NCBI RefSeq assembly: GCF_024172095.1
Contig: NZ_JAMZDX010000005.1
Span: forward strand, 372,001-436,000
From: Kitasatospora cinereorecta
GTDB taxonomy: Bacteria; Actinomycetota; Actinomycetes; Streptomycetales; Streptomycetaceae
Length of the DNA stretch: 64,000 nt
Reading direction: 5' to 3'
Below the pieces are notes generated by a model that ran no database searches, was not told the DNA's origin, and was given only the letters and a program-made list of their open reading frames with translations. This document shows positions 41,768-50,311 of this stretch, one piece after another; position 1 is the stretch's first letter; every line of letters begins with the position of its first letter. The translations under genes and the position numbers were made by a program.

Positions 41768-42655
41768 TCACTCCGGTCCCGGCCGCCGCTCCTGTGCCTC
41801 CGGTGGCAGTCCCATCCCGATGCCGGGCCGGGCCATCGGGGCGCCGCCGCGCACCTTGGGACTGCGCCGGCCGCGCCGCTCCACCCAGCGGGCCGTCCAG
41901 GAGAGCAGCAGACACATCCCGATGTAGACCGGCGCGATCACCATCACCACCGGGATGAACGGCAGGTCGTAGTCGAGGTTGGTGGCGATCAGCTTCCCGG
42001 CGTGCAGGAACTCCTCGTAGGTGATCAGGAACCCGAGCGAGGTGTCCTTCAGCGCGACCACCAGTTGGCTGATGATGCTCGGCAGCATCGCCCGGTTGGC
42101 CTGCGGCACCAGCACGTACGCCATCACCTGGGTCTTGCGCAGCCCGAGCGCGTACGCCGCCTCGCGCTGGCCCCTGGGCACGGCGAGCACGCCGGCGCGG
42201 AACACCTCGGCCAGCACCGAGCCGTTGTAGAGGGTCAGTCCGGCGACCAGGGCCCAGAGCGGCTCCACCTTGAGCGCCACGAAGATGAAGAAGATCATCA
42301 CCAGCAGGGGCATCGCCCGGAAGAACTCCACCACCACGGTGGAGCACCAGCGCACCGCGCGGTGGTCGGACAGCCGGCCGGCCGCGAACAGCGCGCCGAA
42401 CGGCAGCGCCAGCAGCACCGTCCAGCCGAACGCCTTGAGCGTGTTGCCGAGCCCGCGCAGCAGCAGTTCCTGGACGCCCCGGTACGTGAACGGCGACCAC
42501 TTGGCCGCGGTGAACTGCTGGGTGTGGAACAGCATGTACACCACCCAGCCGACCAGGGCGGCGACCGCCAACAGCGCCAGCAGCCCGTACAGGCGGTGCC
42601 GGGCCAGCGCCCGGGGGCCGGGGACGTCGTACAGCGCGGAGGTCTCGGCCGTCAT
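41768..42655 (-). CDS. gluD: Amino-acid ABC permease, GluD type
   Basis: 295 residues, inner membrane. His/Glu/Gln/Arg/opine permease family (HisMQ fold): ELLLRGLGNTLKAFGWTVLLALPFGA, EFFRAMPLLVMIFF, then the EAA loop EAAYALGLRKTQVMAYVLVPQA that touches the ATPase. A charged tail (ERRGRRSPKVRGG) extends past the last helix. ATG 42655 overlaps the stop of the other permease (ATGA). Last gene of the five-gene operon. Confidence 0.92.
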   Translation of the reverse strand: MTAETSALYDVPGPRALARHRLYGLLALLAVAALVGWVVYMLFHTQQFTAAKWSPFTYRGVQELLLRGLGNTLKAFGWTVLLALPFGALFAAGRLSDHRAVRWCSTVVVEFFRAMPLLVMIFFIFVALKVEPLWALVAGLTLYNGSVLAEVFRAGVLAVPRGQREAAYALGLRKTQVMAYVLVPQANRAMLPSIISQLVVALKDTSLGFLITYEEFLHAGKLIATNLDYDLPFIPVVMVIAPVYIGMCLLLSWTARWVERRGRRSPKVRGGAPMARPGIGMGLPPEAQERRPGPE

Positions 42656-43296
42656 CGGGACACCGCCACCCGGCGCTCCAGCCCGTTGAACAGGGCGCTG
42701 ATCGCCAGGGTGATGACCAGGTACCCGACCGCGATCCAGACGAAGGTCCACACGATGCCGTAGCCCAGCTCGTTGATGGTGCGGTAGCTGCCGAGCAGCT
42801 CGGCGACGCTGAACGAGCCGGCGATCGCGGTGTTCTTCGCCAGCGCGATCATCACACTGCCGAGCGGCGCCACCACCGACCGGTACGCCTGCGGCAGCAC
42901 CACCAGGCCGAGCGTCTGGCCGAAGCTCAGGCCCAGGCTGCGGGCCGCCTCGCCCTGCCCGGCGGGCACCGTGTTCACGCCGGAGCGCAGCACCTCGCAG
43001 ACGAAGGCGGAGGTGTAGCAGCCCAGTGCCAGCACCGCGAAGGTGAAGAACGGCAGCGTGATGCCGAACCGCGGCAGGCCCAGCACCACGATGAAGAACA
43101 GCAGCGTCAGCGGGGTGTTGCGCAGCAGCGTCACCCAGGCCGTGCCGAACACCCGCAGCGGCCGCACCGGGGACACCCGGCAGCTCGCCACCAGCACCCC
43201 GAGCACCAGCGCCAGCGCCGCGCTCACCAGGGTCAGCCACAGCGTCGCGAGGAAGCCGTGCCAGTAGGTGGACCAGTTGTCGATCAGGACCTTCAT
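42652..43296 (-). CDS. gluC: Amino-acid ABC permease, GluC type
   Basis: 214 residues, inner membrane, HisMQ family. Five helices; EAARSLGLSFGQTLGLVVLPQA is the EAA loop. Forms a heterodimer with the next permease. ATG 43296 has GAGAGAGCGCC-like sequence upstream; the gap to the binding-protein stop is 13 bp. Confidence 0.92.
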   Translation of the reverse strand: MKVLIDNWSTYWHGFLATLWLTLVSAALALVLGVLVASCRVSPVRPLRVFGTAWVTLLRNTPLTLLFFIVVLGLPRFGITLPFFTFAVLALGCYTSAFVCEVLRSGVNTVPAGQGEAARSLGLSFGQTLGLVVLPQAYRSVVAPLGSVMIALAKNTAIAGSFSVAELLGSYRTINELGYGIVWTFVWIAVGYLVITLAISALFNGLERRVAVSR

Positions 43297-43309
43297 CGTG
43301 GGCGCTCTC

Positions 43310-44245
43310 TCAGTACCGGTCGATCGGCGGCGGTTCGGGTGCGGGCTCCCCGGAAAGGCCGAGGGTCGCGTCGTACGCCTTCTTCCAGTCGCCGTTCTGC
43401 TCGTGGCGCAGCAGCGCGTCGTCCAGGGCCAGGCGCAGCGCGGTGTCGTTCCTGGGGGTGCCGATCCCGTACGGCTCCTGGGAGAACAGCGGGCCGACCA
43501 CCTTCAGCTCGTCCGGCACCTTCGCCGCGTAGCCCAGCAGGATGGAGTTGTCCGTGGTCACCGCGTCGACCTGGTTGGTGATCAGGTTGTCCACGCAGGC
43601 CGAGTAGGTGTCGTACGTGATCAGCCTGGCCTTGGGGTACTGCTTCTGGATCCGCTGCGCCGGGGTGGAACCGGCCGCCGAGCAGACCTTCTTCCCGGCC
43701 AGGTCGTCCGGGCCGTGGATGGTCCGGTTGGTCTTCTGCACCAGCAGGCTCTGCCCGGCGGTGTAGTACGGCCCGGCGAAGCCGACCAGCTTCTTGCGGT
43801 TGTCGTTGATGGTGTAGGTGCCGACGTAGTAGTCGACCTGGCCGTTCTGCAGGGCGGTCTCCCGGTTGGCGGAGGCGATGGTGCGGAACTCGATCCGGTC
43901 CGGGGCGAAGCCGAGGTCGGCGGCGACCATCTTGGCGATCTCAATGTCGAAGCCGGAGTACTCGCCGGTGGCCGGGTTCTTCTGGCCCAGGTAGGGCTGG
44001 TCCTCCTTGGCTCCGACCACCAGGTGCCCGCGGGCCCGGGCGGCGTCCAGGGTGGGCGATCCGGCGACCGCGCCGGCGGACGCCACCTGGTAGCTGGGCA
44101 GGGCGGAGGGCTGCGGGCCCTTGGGCGGCGGGGTGCCCTCCTTGCCGCAGCCGGCGGCCAGCAGCAGGACGGCGGCGACGAGCAGCTCGCGGACGGGGAC
44201 GCGAACGGGGACGCGAACGAGGGTGCGGACCGGGATGCGCTGCAC
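43310..44245 (-). CDS. gluB: Glutamate-type substrate-binding lipoprotein
   Basis: 311 residues. Signal peptide with lipobox LLAAGC (~33), then a SBP_bac_3 domain: ARGHLVVGAKEDQPYLG, GFDIEIAKMVAADLGF and NGQVDYYVGTYTIN. Captures glutamate or a related amino acid outside the cell. The signal-peptide n-region is unusually long (VRTLVRVPVRVPVREL) and comes from a 12-bp tandem repeat. GTG 44245 has GAGG upstream. The gap to the ATPase stop is 9 bp. Confidence 0.92.
   Translation of the reverse strand: MQRIPVRTLVRVPVRVPVRELLVAAVLLLAAGCGKEGTPPPKGPQPSALPSYQVASAGAVAGSPTLDAARARGHLVVGAKEDQPYLGQKNPATGEYSGFDIEIAKMVAADLGFAPDRIEFRTIASANRETALQNGQVDYYVGTYTINDNRKKLVGFAGPYYTAGQSLLVQKTNRTIHGPDDLAGKKVCSAAGSTPAQRIQKQYPKARLITYDTYSACVDNLITNQVDAVTTDNSILLGYAAKVPDELKVVGPLFSQEPYGIGTPRNDTALRLALDDALLRHEQNGDWKKAYDATLGLSGEPAPEPPPIDRY
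44195..44218. repeat. 12-bp repeat in the binding-protein signal peptide
   Basis: GGGGACGCGAAC occurs twice in tandem (44195-44206 and 44207-44218) with degenerate units beside it. It encodes the VRVPVRVPVR part of the n-region and adds positive charge to the signal peptide. Confidence 0.8.
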
Positions 44246-44254
44246 CGGCCGGCC

Positions 44255-45004
44255 TCAGTGCTCGAGGATCTTGGAGAGGAAGTCCCGGGCCCGCGCGCTG
44301 CTCGGCCGGGTGAAGAAGTCCTCCGGCGCCCGGTCCTCGACGATCCGGCCGTCCGCCATGAACACCACCCGGTTCGCCGACGCCCGGGCGAAGCCCATCT
44401 CGTGGGTGACGACCACCATCGTCATGCCCTCGCGGGCCAGCCCGCGCATCACGTCCAGCACCTCGTTGATCATCTCCGGGTCGAGGGCGGAGGTGGGCTC
44501 GTCGAACAGCAGCGCCTTCGGGTCCATCGCCAGCGCCCGGGCGATCGCCACCCGCTGCTGCTGGCCGCCGGAGAGCTGCGCCGGGTACTTGTCGGCCTGA
44601 TCGGCCAGCCCCACCCGGTCCAGCAGGTCCAGCGCCCGGCGCTCCGCCTCCTCCTTCGGGCGTTTGCGCACCCGCAGCGGGGCCAGCGTCACGTTCTGCA
44701 GCACCGTCCGGTGCGCGAACAGGTTGAAGGACTGGAACACCATGCCCACGTCGGCGCGCAGTCGGGCCAGCCCCTTGCCCTCGGCCGGGAGCGGGCGGCC
44801 GTCGATGGTGATCACCCCGTCGTCCACCGGCTCCAGCCGGTTGATCGCCCGGCAGAGCGTCGACTTGCCCGAACCGGACGGGCCGATCACCACCACCACC
44901 TCGCCGCGCCCCACCGTGAGATCGATGTCCTGCAGCACGTGCAGCGGGCCGAAGTGCTTGTTGACCCCACGCAGTTCGATCAGCGGCGGGAACGCTGCGG
45001 TCAC
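44255..45004 (-). CDS. gluA: Amino-acid ABC transporter ATPase, GluA type
   Basis: 249 residues. Walker A GPSGSGKST, Q-loop VFQSFNLF, signature LSGGQQQR, Walker B ALLFDEPTSALDPE and switch His in VVTHEMGFA are all intact. Powers the permease pair. GTG 45004 overlaps the stop of the LapA-like gene by 4 bp (GTGA), so it is translationally coupled to it. Confidence 0.95.
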   Translation of the reverse strand: MTAAFPPLIELRGVNKHFGPLHVLQDIDLTVGRGEVVVVIGPSGSGKSTLCRAINRLEPVDDGVITIDGRPLPAEGKGLARLRADVGMVFQSFNLFAHRTVLQNVTLAPLRVRKRPKEEAERRALDLLDRVGLADQADKYPAQLSGGQQQRVAIARALAMDPKALLFDEPTSALDPEMINEVLDVMRGLAREGMTMVVVTHEMGFARASANRVVFMADGRIVEDRAPEDFFTRPSSARARDFLSKILEH

Positions 45005-45249
45005 CTGTCGCGCCGCCCCTTGACCAGCCAGCCGAGCGCGAAGCCGGCCAGCAGGGTGGCGGCCAGCGCGATCCACAGGGGTGCGGTCACCGTGAACACC
45101 CAGAACTGGATCTGCACCCGGTCGAGGTTGGCGAACAGGAACCACAGGGCGAGCACCACGATCACCACGATCGCGATCACCCGGGTCGGGATGCCGTAGA
45201 TCTCGCCGGGCTGCTTCTGACCCGGAATACCGCCGCTTGTCTTGGTCAC
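45001..45249 (-). CDS. LapA-like (DUF1049) small membrane protein
   Basis: 82 residues with two membrane helices (IVVIVVLALWFLFANLD and PLWIALAATLLAGFALGWLV), and VQIQFWVFTVTAPLW between them, the LapA/DUF1049 pattern. It heads the glutamate operon with a GTGA overlap. It is not a normal member of that operon; the linkage may be chance or a local membrane partner. GTG 45249 has only a weak ribosome-binding site. The 143-bp gap 45250-45392 upstream holds a GC-rich stretch and a loose 10-bp repeat of CGTCA(G/A)CACC. Confidence 0.82.
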   Translation of the reverse strand: MTKTSGGIPGQKQPGEIYGIPTRVIAIVVIVVLALWFLFANLDRVQIQFWVFTVTAPLWIALAATLLAGFALGWLVKGRRDR

Positions 45250-45392
45250 ACCGGCAGTCTGCGCCCGGCCCCACCCGCGGGCCCGCCCGCGCCGCCCGGG
45301 ACTGGGCCGAGCGGCGCAGGCGCAATCACTCCTTCGGGTGAACGTCCCGATGGGCGCACGTCAGCACCCGTCAACACCCGTCAGCGCTCCCG

Positions 45393-47165
45393 TCAGCGTT
45401 CGTCGCGCCAGGAACGCCAGAGCGCGGCGTACGGTCCACCGGCCGCCACCAGCTCGGGGTGCGGCCCGTACTCGCTGATCCGGCCCTGCTCGACCACCGC
45501 GATCACATCGGCGTCGTGCGCGGTGTGCAGCCGGTGGGCGATCGCCACCACGGTACGGCCGGCCAGCACCCGGGAGAGCGAGCGCTCCAGGTGGCGGGCG
45601 GCGCGCGGGTCGAGCAGCGAGGTCGCCTCGTCCAGCACCAGGGTGTGCGGGTCGGCGAGCACCAGCCGGGCCAGCGCCAATTGCTGCGCCTGGGCCGGGG
45701 TGAGCGCGGCGCCGCCGGAGCCGACCTCGGTGTCCAACCCCTCGGGCAGCGCGTCCGCCCACTCCGCCGCGTCCACCGCGGTCAGCGCGGCGCGCAGCTC
45801 GGTGTCGTCGGCGTCGGCGCGGGCGAGCCGCAGGTTGTCGCGGAGCGTGCCGACGAAGACGTGGTGCTCCTGGTTGACCAGCGCCACCTCGGCGCGCACC
45901 CGCTCGGCGGGCATCCGGGCCAGCGGCGCGCCGCCCAGGGTGACCCGGCCGCGGCCGGGGGCGTAGATGCCGGCCAGCAGCCGCCCCAGCGTGGACTTGC
46001 CGGCACCCGAGGGCCCGACCAGGGCGACCCGGCTGCCGGGCGCCACGTCCAGGGTGATCCCGTGCAGCACGTCCGCGCCCTCGCGGTAGCCGAACCGGAC
46101 GTCCACCGCCTCCACCCGGCGGCCCTCCGGCCGCAGCGCGTCGTCGGTCTCCGGATCGGTGACCTCGCGGACGCCGACCAGCCGCGCCAGCGAGGCCTGG
46201 CCGATCTGCAGCTCGTCGTACCAGCGCAGGATCATCGACACCGGGTGCACCAGCGCCTGCGCGTACAGCACCCCGGCGGTGAGCCGGCCGACGTCCACCC
46301 AGCCGCGGAAGGCGAACAGGCCGCCGATCAGCAGGGTGCCGAGCACCGCCAGTGCGTACGTCGAGTCGACGGTCGGGAACCAGACGCTGCGCAGCCACAG
46401 CGTGTACCGCTCCCAGTCGGTCCATTCCCGGATCTTCCGGTCGGTCAACGCCACCCGCTCGTCGCCGAGCCGCAGCGCCTCCACCGTGCGCCCGGCGTCC
46501 ACCGTCTCGGCGAGCACGGTGTTGACCGCGGCGTAGCCGGCCGACTCGCTGCGGTACGACTGCGGGGCGCGCCGGAAGTACCAGCGGGAGGTGGCCAGCA
46601 GCAGCGGCAGGCCGATCAGGGCGGTGAGCGCCAGCAGCGGCGAGGTGATCACCAACGCGCCGAGGACCAGCACCACCGAGACCATCGCGACGGCGAGTTC
46701 GGGCACCGCCTCGCGGACCGACTTGGCCAGCCGGTCGATGTCGGTGGTGCCGCGGGAGACCAGGTCGCCGGTGCCGGCCCGCTCGAGCACGCCGGGCGGC
46801 AGCGCGACCGAGCGGACCAGGAAGTCCTCCCGCAGGTCGGCCAGCACCTCCTCGCCGAGCACGCCGCCGCGCAGCCGGGACAGTCCGGTGAAGGCCGCCT
46901 GGACGGAAAGCGCCGCCAGGTACCAGGCCACCGCCGAGCCGATCCGGCCCTGCGCCGTCCCGGCCGCCAGCGACTCCACCAGCGAGCCGAGTACGGCGGG
47001 CCCGACCAGCCCGGCCAGCGTGGCCACCGTGTGCAGGCCCACCACGGTGGCGAACCCGCCGCGATGCCGCCGGGCCAGCAGCCGCCCGTACGCCCGCACC
47101 GCGGGCGAGGAGGCGACCGGCAGCATGGTGGCCGGGCCCTGCTCCTTGATCAGCGGGGGCTTCAT
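45393..47165 (-). CDS. ABC exporter half-transporter (intact Walker A, degenerate signature)
   Basis: 590 residues: six membrane helices then an ATPase domain. Walker A GPSGAGKST and Walker B TLVLDEATSLLD are intact, and the switch His in IAHRLHTAHD is present. The signature is LTPAQAQQLALAR rather than LSGGQ. It forms a heterodimer with the protein encoded upstream, which has the opposite defect. ATG 47165 overlaps the upstream stop by 4 bp. Substrate unknown; drug or lipid export is typical of the family. Confidence 0.92.
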   Translation of the reverse strand: MKPPLIKEQGPATMLPVASSPAVRAYGRLLARRHRGGFATVVGLHTVATLAGLVGPAVLGSLVESLAAGTAQGRIGSAVAWYLAALSVQAAFTGLSRLRGGVLGEEVLADLREDFLVRSVALPPGVLERAGTGDLVSRGTTDIDRLAKSVREAVPELAVAMVSVVLVLGALVITSPLLALTALIGLPLLLATSRWYFRRAPQSYRSESAGYAAVNTVLAETVDAGRTVEALRLGDERVALTDRKIREWTDWERYTLWLRSVWFPTVDSTYALAVLGTLLIGGLFAFRGWVDVGRLTAGVLYAQALVHPVSMILRWYDELQIGQASLARLVGVREVTDPETDDALRPEGRRVEAVDVRFGYREGADVLHGITLDVAPGSRVALVGPSGAGKSTLGRLLAGIYAPGRGRVTLGGAPLARMPAERVRAEVALVNQEHHVFVGTLRDNLRLARADADDTELRAALTAVDAAEWADALPEGLDTEVGSGGAALTPAQAQQLALARLVLADPHTLVLDEATSLLDPRAARHLERSLSRVLAGRTVVAIAHRLHTAHDADVIAVVEQGRISEYGPHPELVAAGGPYAALWRSWRDER

Positions 47166-49018
47166 CGCACTTCCTCCGAACGGACGCGGGCGGGAGCGGG
47201 GGTGATTGCAGGGTCGGGGCCGGTCCCGGTCTCGGTCTCGTCCCGGGTGACCACCGCGCGGTAGCGCGGCTCGGCCGCCATCAGCGAGCGGTGGGTACCG
47301 GTGGCCGCCACCCGGCCGTCCTGCACCAGCAGCACCGCGTCCGCCTGGTCGAGCAGCAGCGGGCTGGTGGCGAGGACGACGGTCGTCCGGTCCGCGCGGA
47401 GCTTGCGCAGACCGGCGGCGATCCGGGATTCGGTGTGGGCGTCGACCGCGCTGGTCGGCTCGTCCAGCACCAGCACCGGCGGGTCGGCGACCAGCGAGCG
47501 GGCGAGCGCGAGCCGCTGGCGCTGGCCGCCGGAGAGCGAGCGGCCGCGTTCGGTGATCCGGGCCCGCATCGGGTCTCCCCCGCATTCGGGCGAGCCGTCG
47601 ACCAGGGCCTCCAGCACGTCCTCGGCGCGGGCGGCGGCCAGCGCGTCGGCGGGCTCGATCCGCGCCGAGCGGGGTACGTCGAGCAGGTCGGCGAGGGTGC
47701 CGGAGAGCAGCACCGGTTCCTTGTCGTGCACCAGCACGGCCGCGCGGGCGTCGGCGAGGACGACCTCGTCCAGCGGGACGCCGCCGAGCCGGACCGAGGG
47801 CTCGGGGGCCTCGCCCTCGGCCAGCGCGGGCTGTCCGCCGAGCCGGGCGGCGAGCGCACCGGCCGCGTCCGGATCGCCGCAGACCACGGCGGTCAGCCGG
47901 CCGGCCCGGGCGGTCAGCCCGGTGACCGGGTCGTGCAAGTCCGAGCGCTCGGGGTGGTGCAGGGTCGGCGGCACGCCGGCGGGCGCGGCCGAGCGGGCGA
48001 GCGCCAGCACCCGGACGGCGCGGGCGGCGGAGACCCGGGCGACGCTCCAGGCGTGCGCCGCCTCGCCGAGGATCCGCAGCGGTGCGGCGAGGAAGGCGGT
48101 CGCGCCGTACACCGCGACCAGTTCGCCGACGCCGATCCGGCCGTCGGCGGCCAGCTCGGCGCCGTACCAGGTGACGCCGACCACGAACAGGCCGGGCAGC
48201 AGCACCTCCTGTGCCTGCATCAGCGCCCAGGTGCGCGCCGTGCGCACGGCGGCGCCCCGGACCTGCTGGGAGGCGGCGCGGTAGCGCTGGAGGAAGAGCT
48301 CCTCGCCGCCGATGCCGCGCAGCACCCGCAGGCCGGCCACGGTGTCGGCGGCCAGCGCGGTGGCCTTGCCGCCGAGGGCGCGCTGGGCGCTGTACCGCCG
48401 CTCGAACGGGCCGAGCAGCGGCCAGACGGCGGCCGCCAGCACCGGGACCCCGAGCAGCACGACCAGCCCGAGCAGCGGACGGCGGACCAGCACCACCGCG
48501 CTGACGCCCAACCAGACCAGGACGGCGGCGCGGACCCGGGCGACCAGTTCGACGTACCAGCCGATCTTCTCCACGTCTCCGCTGGAGACGGCGACGATCT
48601 CGCCGGTGGCGATCCGGTGGGAGAGCCCGGCGCCCAGGTGCGAGGCCTGCCGGGCGACCAGCTGGCGGACGGTGGAGACGGCGCGGATCCAGTTCCACAC
48701 CGCGCGGCGGTGCAGCAGGACGGTGGCCGCGGACTGGCCGGCCGACAGCAGCGCCACCAGGACGCCGGCCTGCCGGAGCGCGCCGCCGTCGTGGTCGACC
48801 ACGGCCTGCACGCCGCGGCCGATCGCCAGCGGCAGCGCGGCCAGGCAGCCCATCTCCAGCACTCCCCACAGGGTGGCGAGCAGCTGGCCGCGGCGCTGGC
48901 GGCGCTGCAGCCAGCGCAGGAAGCCGAGCGGGGAGGAGAGGTCGGGACGGCCGGGGTCGGCCACCGGGAGGGATTCGAGCGGGAGCGGATTGAGCCGGTG
49001 CAGGAGGTGCGGAAGCAT
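47162..49018 (-). CDS. ABC exporter half-transporter (degenerate Walker A, intact signature)
   Basis: 618 residues: transmembrane domain then an ATPase domain. In place of GxxGxGKST it has CGDPDAAGALAA, which lacks the catalytic Lys. The signature LSGGQRQRLALAR and Walker B PVLVLDEPTSAVD are canonical. In the heterodimer one composite ATP site would be complete and the other dead at both halves. ATG 49018 follows GGAG. The gap 49019-49302 is a divergent control region. Confidence 0.92.
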   Translation of the reverse strand: MLPHLLHRLNPLPLESLPVADPGRPDLSSPLGFLRWLQRRQRRGQLLATLWGVLEMGCLAALPLAIGRGVQAVVDHDGGALRQAGVLVALLSAGQSAATVLLHRRAVWNWIRAVSTVRQLVARQASHLGAGLSHRIATGEIVAVSSGDVEKIGWYVELVARVRAAVLVWLGVSAVVLVRRPLLGLVVLLGVPVLAAAVWPLLGPFERRYSAQRALGGKATALAADTVAGLRVLRGIGGEELFLQRYRAASQQVRGAAVRTARTWALMQAQEVLLPGLFVVGVTWYGAELAADGRIGVGELVAVYGATAFLAAPLRILGEAAHAWSVARVSAARAVRVLALARSAAPAGVPPTLHHPERSDLHDPVTGLTARAGRLTAVVCGDPDAAGALAARLGGQPALAEGEAPEPSVRLGGVPLDEVVLADARAAVLVHDKEPVLLSGTLADLLDVPRSARIEPADALAAARAEDVLEALVDGSPECGGDPMRARITERGRSLSGGQRQRLALARSLVADPPVLVLDEPTSAVDAHTESRIAAGLRKLRADRTTVVLATSPLLLDQADAVLLVQDGRVAATGTHRSLMAAEPRYRAVVTRDETETGTGPDPAITPAPARVRSEEVR

Positions 49019-49192
49019 GGCGCTCCGTTGCGCGTGGGACGGGTGGTGGGCGAGGGAGGGATCGGGCGCGGCCCGGACACGGGCGCTGGTGGCACGGCAT
49101 GGTCAGCACGTCATGGCGTGGAGGTTGACCGCCGCGGTGTGACGTACGCAACAGGTTTTCGGGCCCGACCGCGGTATCAAGCCGCGCACGCC

Positions 49193-49215
49193 CGCCGGAG
49201 TCACTCCATCCGGCG
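49193..49215. promoter_or_regulatory. Inverted repeat in the exporter/reductase divergent gap
   Basis: CGCCGGA (49193-49199) and TCCGGCG (49209-49215) form a perfect 7-bp inverted repeat with a 9-bp spacer, centrally placed between two divergent genes. It could be an operator for either side. I could not place convincing -35/-10 boxes. Confidence 0.35.
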
Positions 49216-49285
49216 AATTGCCCCGGTGTCGGGAATAGCTCAGGAGCCGTCCGGGTTGCGCCCTGACGGAACCATCGGACGACCT

Positions 49286-49300
49286 GAAGGGCACCCCTTC
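49286..49300 (+). promoter_or_regulatory. Hairpin covering the reductase ribosome-binding site
   Basis: GAAGGG-CAC-CCCTTC ends two bases before the GTG start at 49303. The AAGGG that would pair with 16S rRNA is inside the left arm. The short 6-bp stem could reduce or tune translation. Confidence 0.5.
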
Positions 49301-49302
49301 TC

Positions 49303-50157
49303 GTGACCAGCATGCCCAGCGTGACCCTCAACAACGGCGCGGCGATCCCGCAGCTCGGATTCGGTGTCTGGCAGGTGCCGGACGCGGAGGCGGCGCCGGC
49401 GGTGCGCGCCGCCATCGAGGCCGGCTACCGCTCGATCGACACGGCCGCGATCTACGAGAACGAGGTCGGCACCGGCCAGGCGATCGCGGCGGCCGGAGTG
49501 GCCCGCGAGGAGCTGTTCGTCACCACCAAGCTGTGGAACTCGGGCACCCGCGACTGGTCCGGCCAGCAGGGCCGCGACGCGGTCCGCCGGGCCTTCGACG
49601 AGTCCCTGGAGCGGCTCGGCCTGGAGTACCTGGACCTCTATCTGATCCACTGGCCGCGCCCGATGCACGGCAGCTTCCTCAACATCTGGCAGACCTTCGA
49701 GCAGCTGCTGGAGGACGGCCGGGTCAAGTCGGTCGGCGTCTCCAACTTCGGCCCGCAGCAGCTGGAGGTGCTGCTGAAGGAGAGCTCGGTGGTGCCGGTG
49801 CTCAACCAGGTGGAGCTGCACCCGCACTTCCCGCAGCACGAGCTGCGCGCCTTCCACGCCGAGCACGGCATCGCCACCGAGGCGTGGAGCCCGCTCGGCC
49901 AGGGCAAGGGCCTGCTGACCGAGCCCGAGCTGGTGAAGATCGCCGAGAAGCACGGCCGCACGGTCGCCCAGGTGGTGCTGCGCTGGCACCTGCAGAGCGG
50001 CGTGATCGCCATCCCGAAGTCGGTCACCCCCTCCCGGATCCGGGAGAACTTCGCGGTCGCCGACTTCGAGCTGGACGCGGACGACATGGCGGCGATCGCC
50101 ACCGTGGAGACCGGCGAGCGCCTGGGCCCGGACCCGCAGGGGTTCGACTGGAGCTGA
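49303..50157 (+). CDS. Aldo/keto reductase (2,5-diketo-D-gluconate reductase-like)
   Basis: 284 residues, TIM barrel, NADPH-dependent carbonyl reduction. Catalytic tetrad visible: Asp and Tyr in SIDTAAIYENE, Lys in FVTTKLW, His in LYLIHWP. NADPH-binding IPKSVTPSRIRENF is near the C-terminus. GTG 49303 fits the AAGGG site; ATG 49312 is a second possible start. Substrate unknown. Confidence 0.93.
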   Translation: MTSMPSVTLNNGAAIPQLGFGVWQVPDAEAAPAVRAAIEAGYRSIDTAAIYENEVGTGQAIAAAGVAREELFVTTKLWNSGTRDWSGQQGRDAVRRAFDESLERLGLEYLDLYLIHWPRPMHGSFLNIWQTFEQLLEDGRVKSVGVSNFGPQQLEVLLKESSVVPVLNQVELHPHFPQHELRAFHAEHGIATEAWSPLGQGKGLLTEPELVKIAEKHGRTVAQVVLRWHLQSGVIAIPKSVTPSRIRENFAVADFELDADDMAAIATVETGERLGPDPQGFDWS

Positions 50158-50205
50158 TCCGGCTCCGCGCGGGGCCGGTCGGCGGGACCGGCCGGCTCCG
50201 CGAAC

Positions 50206-50248
50206 GGCCTCGGGGCCGCCACCCCGCACGGGTGACGGCCCCGAGGCC
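50206..50248. terminator. Strong bidirectional terminator
   Basis: GGCCTCGGGGCCG (50206-50218) pairs perfectly with CGGCCCCGAGGCC (50236-50248), and ACCC/GGGT pair again inside the loop. It lies between the convergent reductase and MarR genes and probably serves both. Confidence 0.85.
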
Positions 50249-50311
50249 TGGTGCCGCACAATGCCTGTGCCGCACCAGGCGAATCGTTACAGCGTTATTT
50301 TTCGCGGGCCC

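Noticed and set aside
45393..49018. One very long fused exporter protein through both ABC genes.
   Set aside because: Each half has its own start and stop with a 4-bp ATGA overlap; the long frame is a by-product of high GC.
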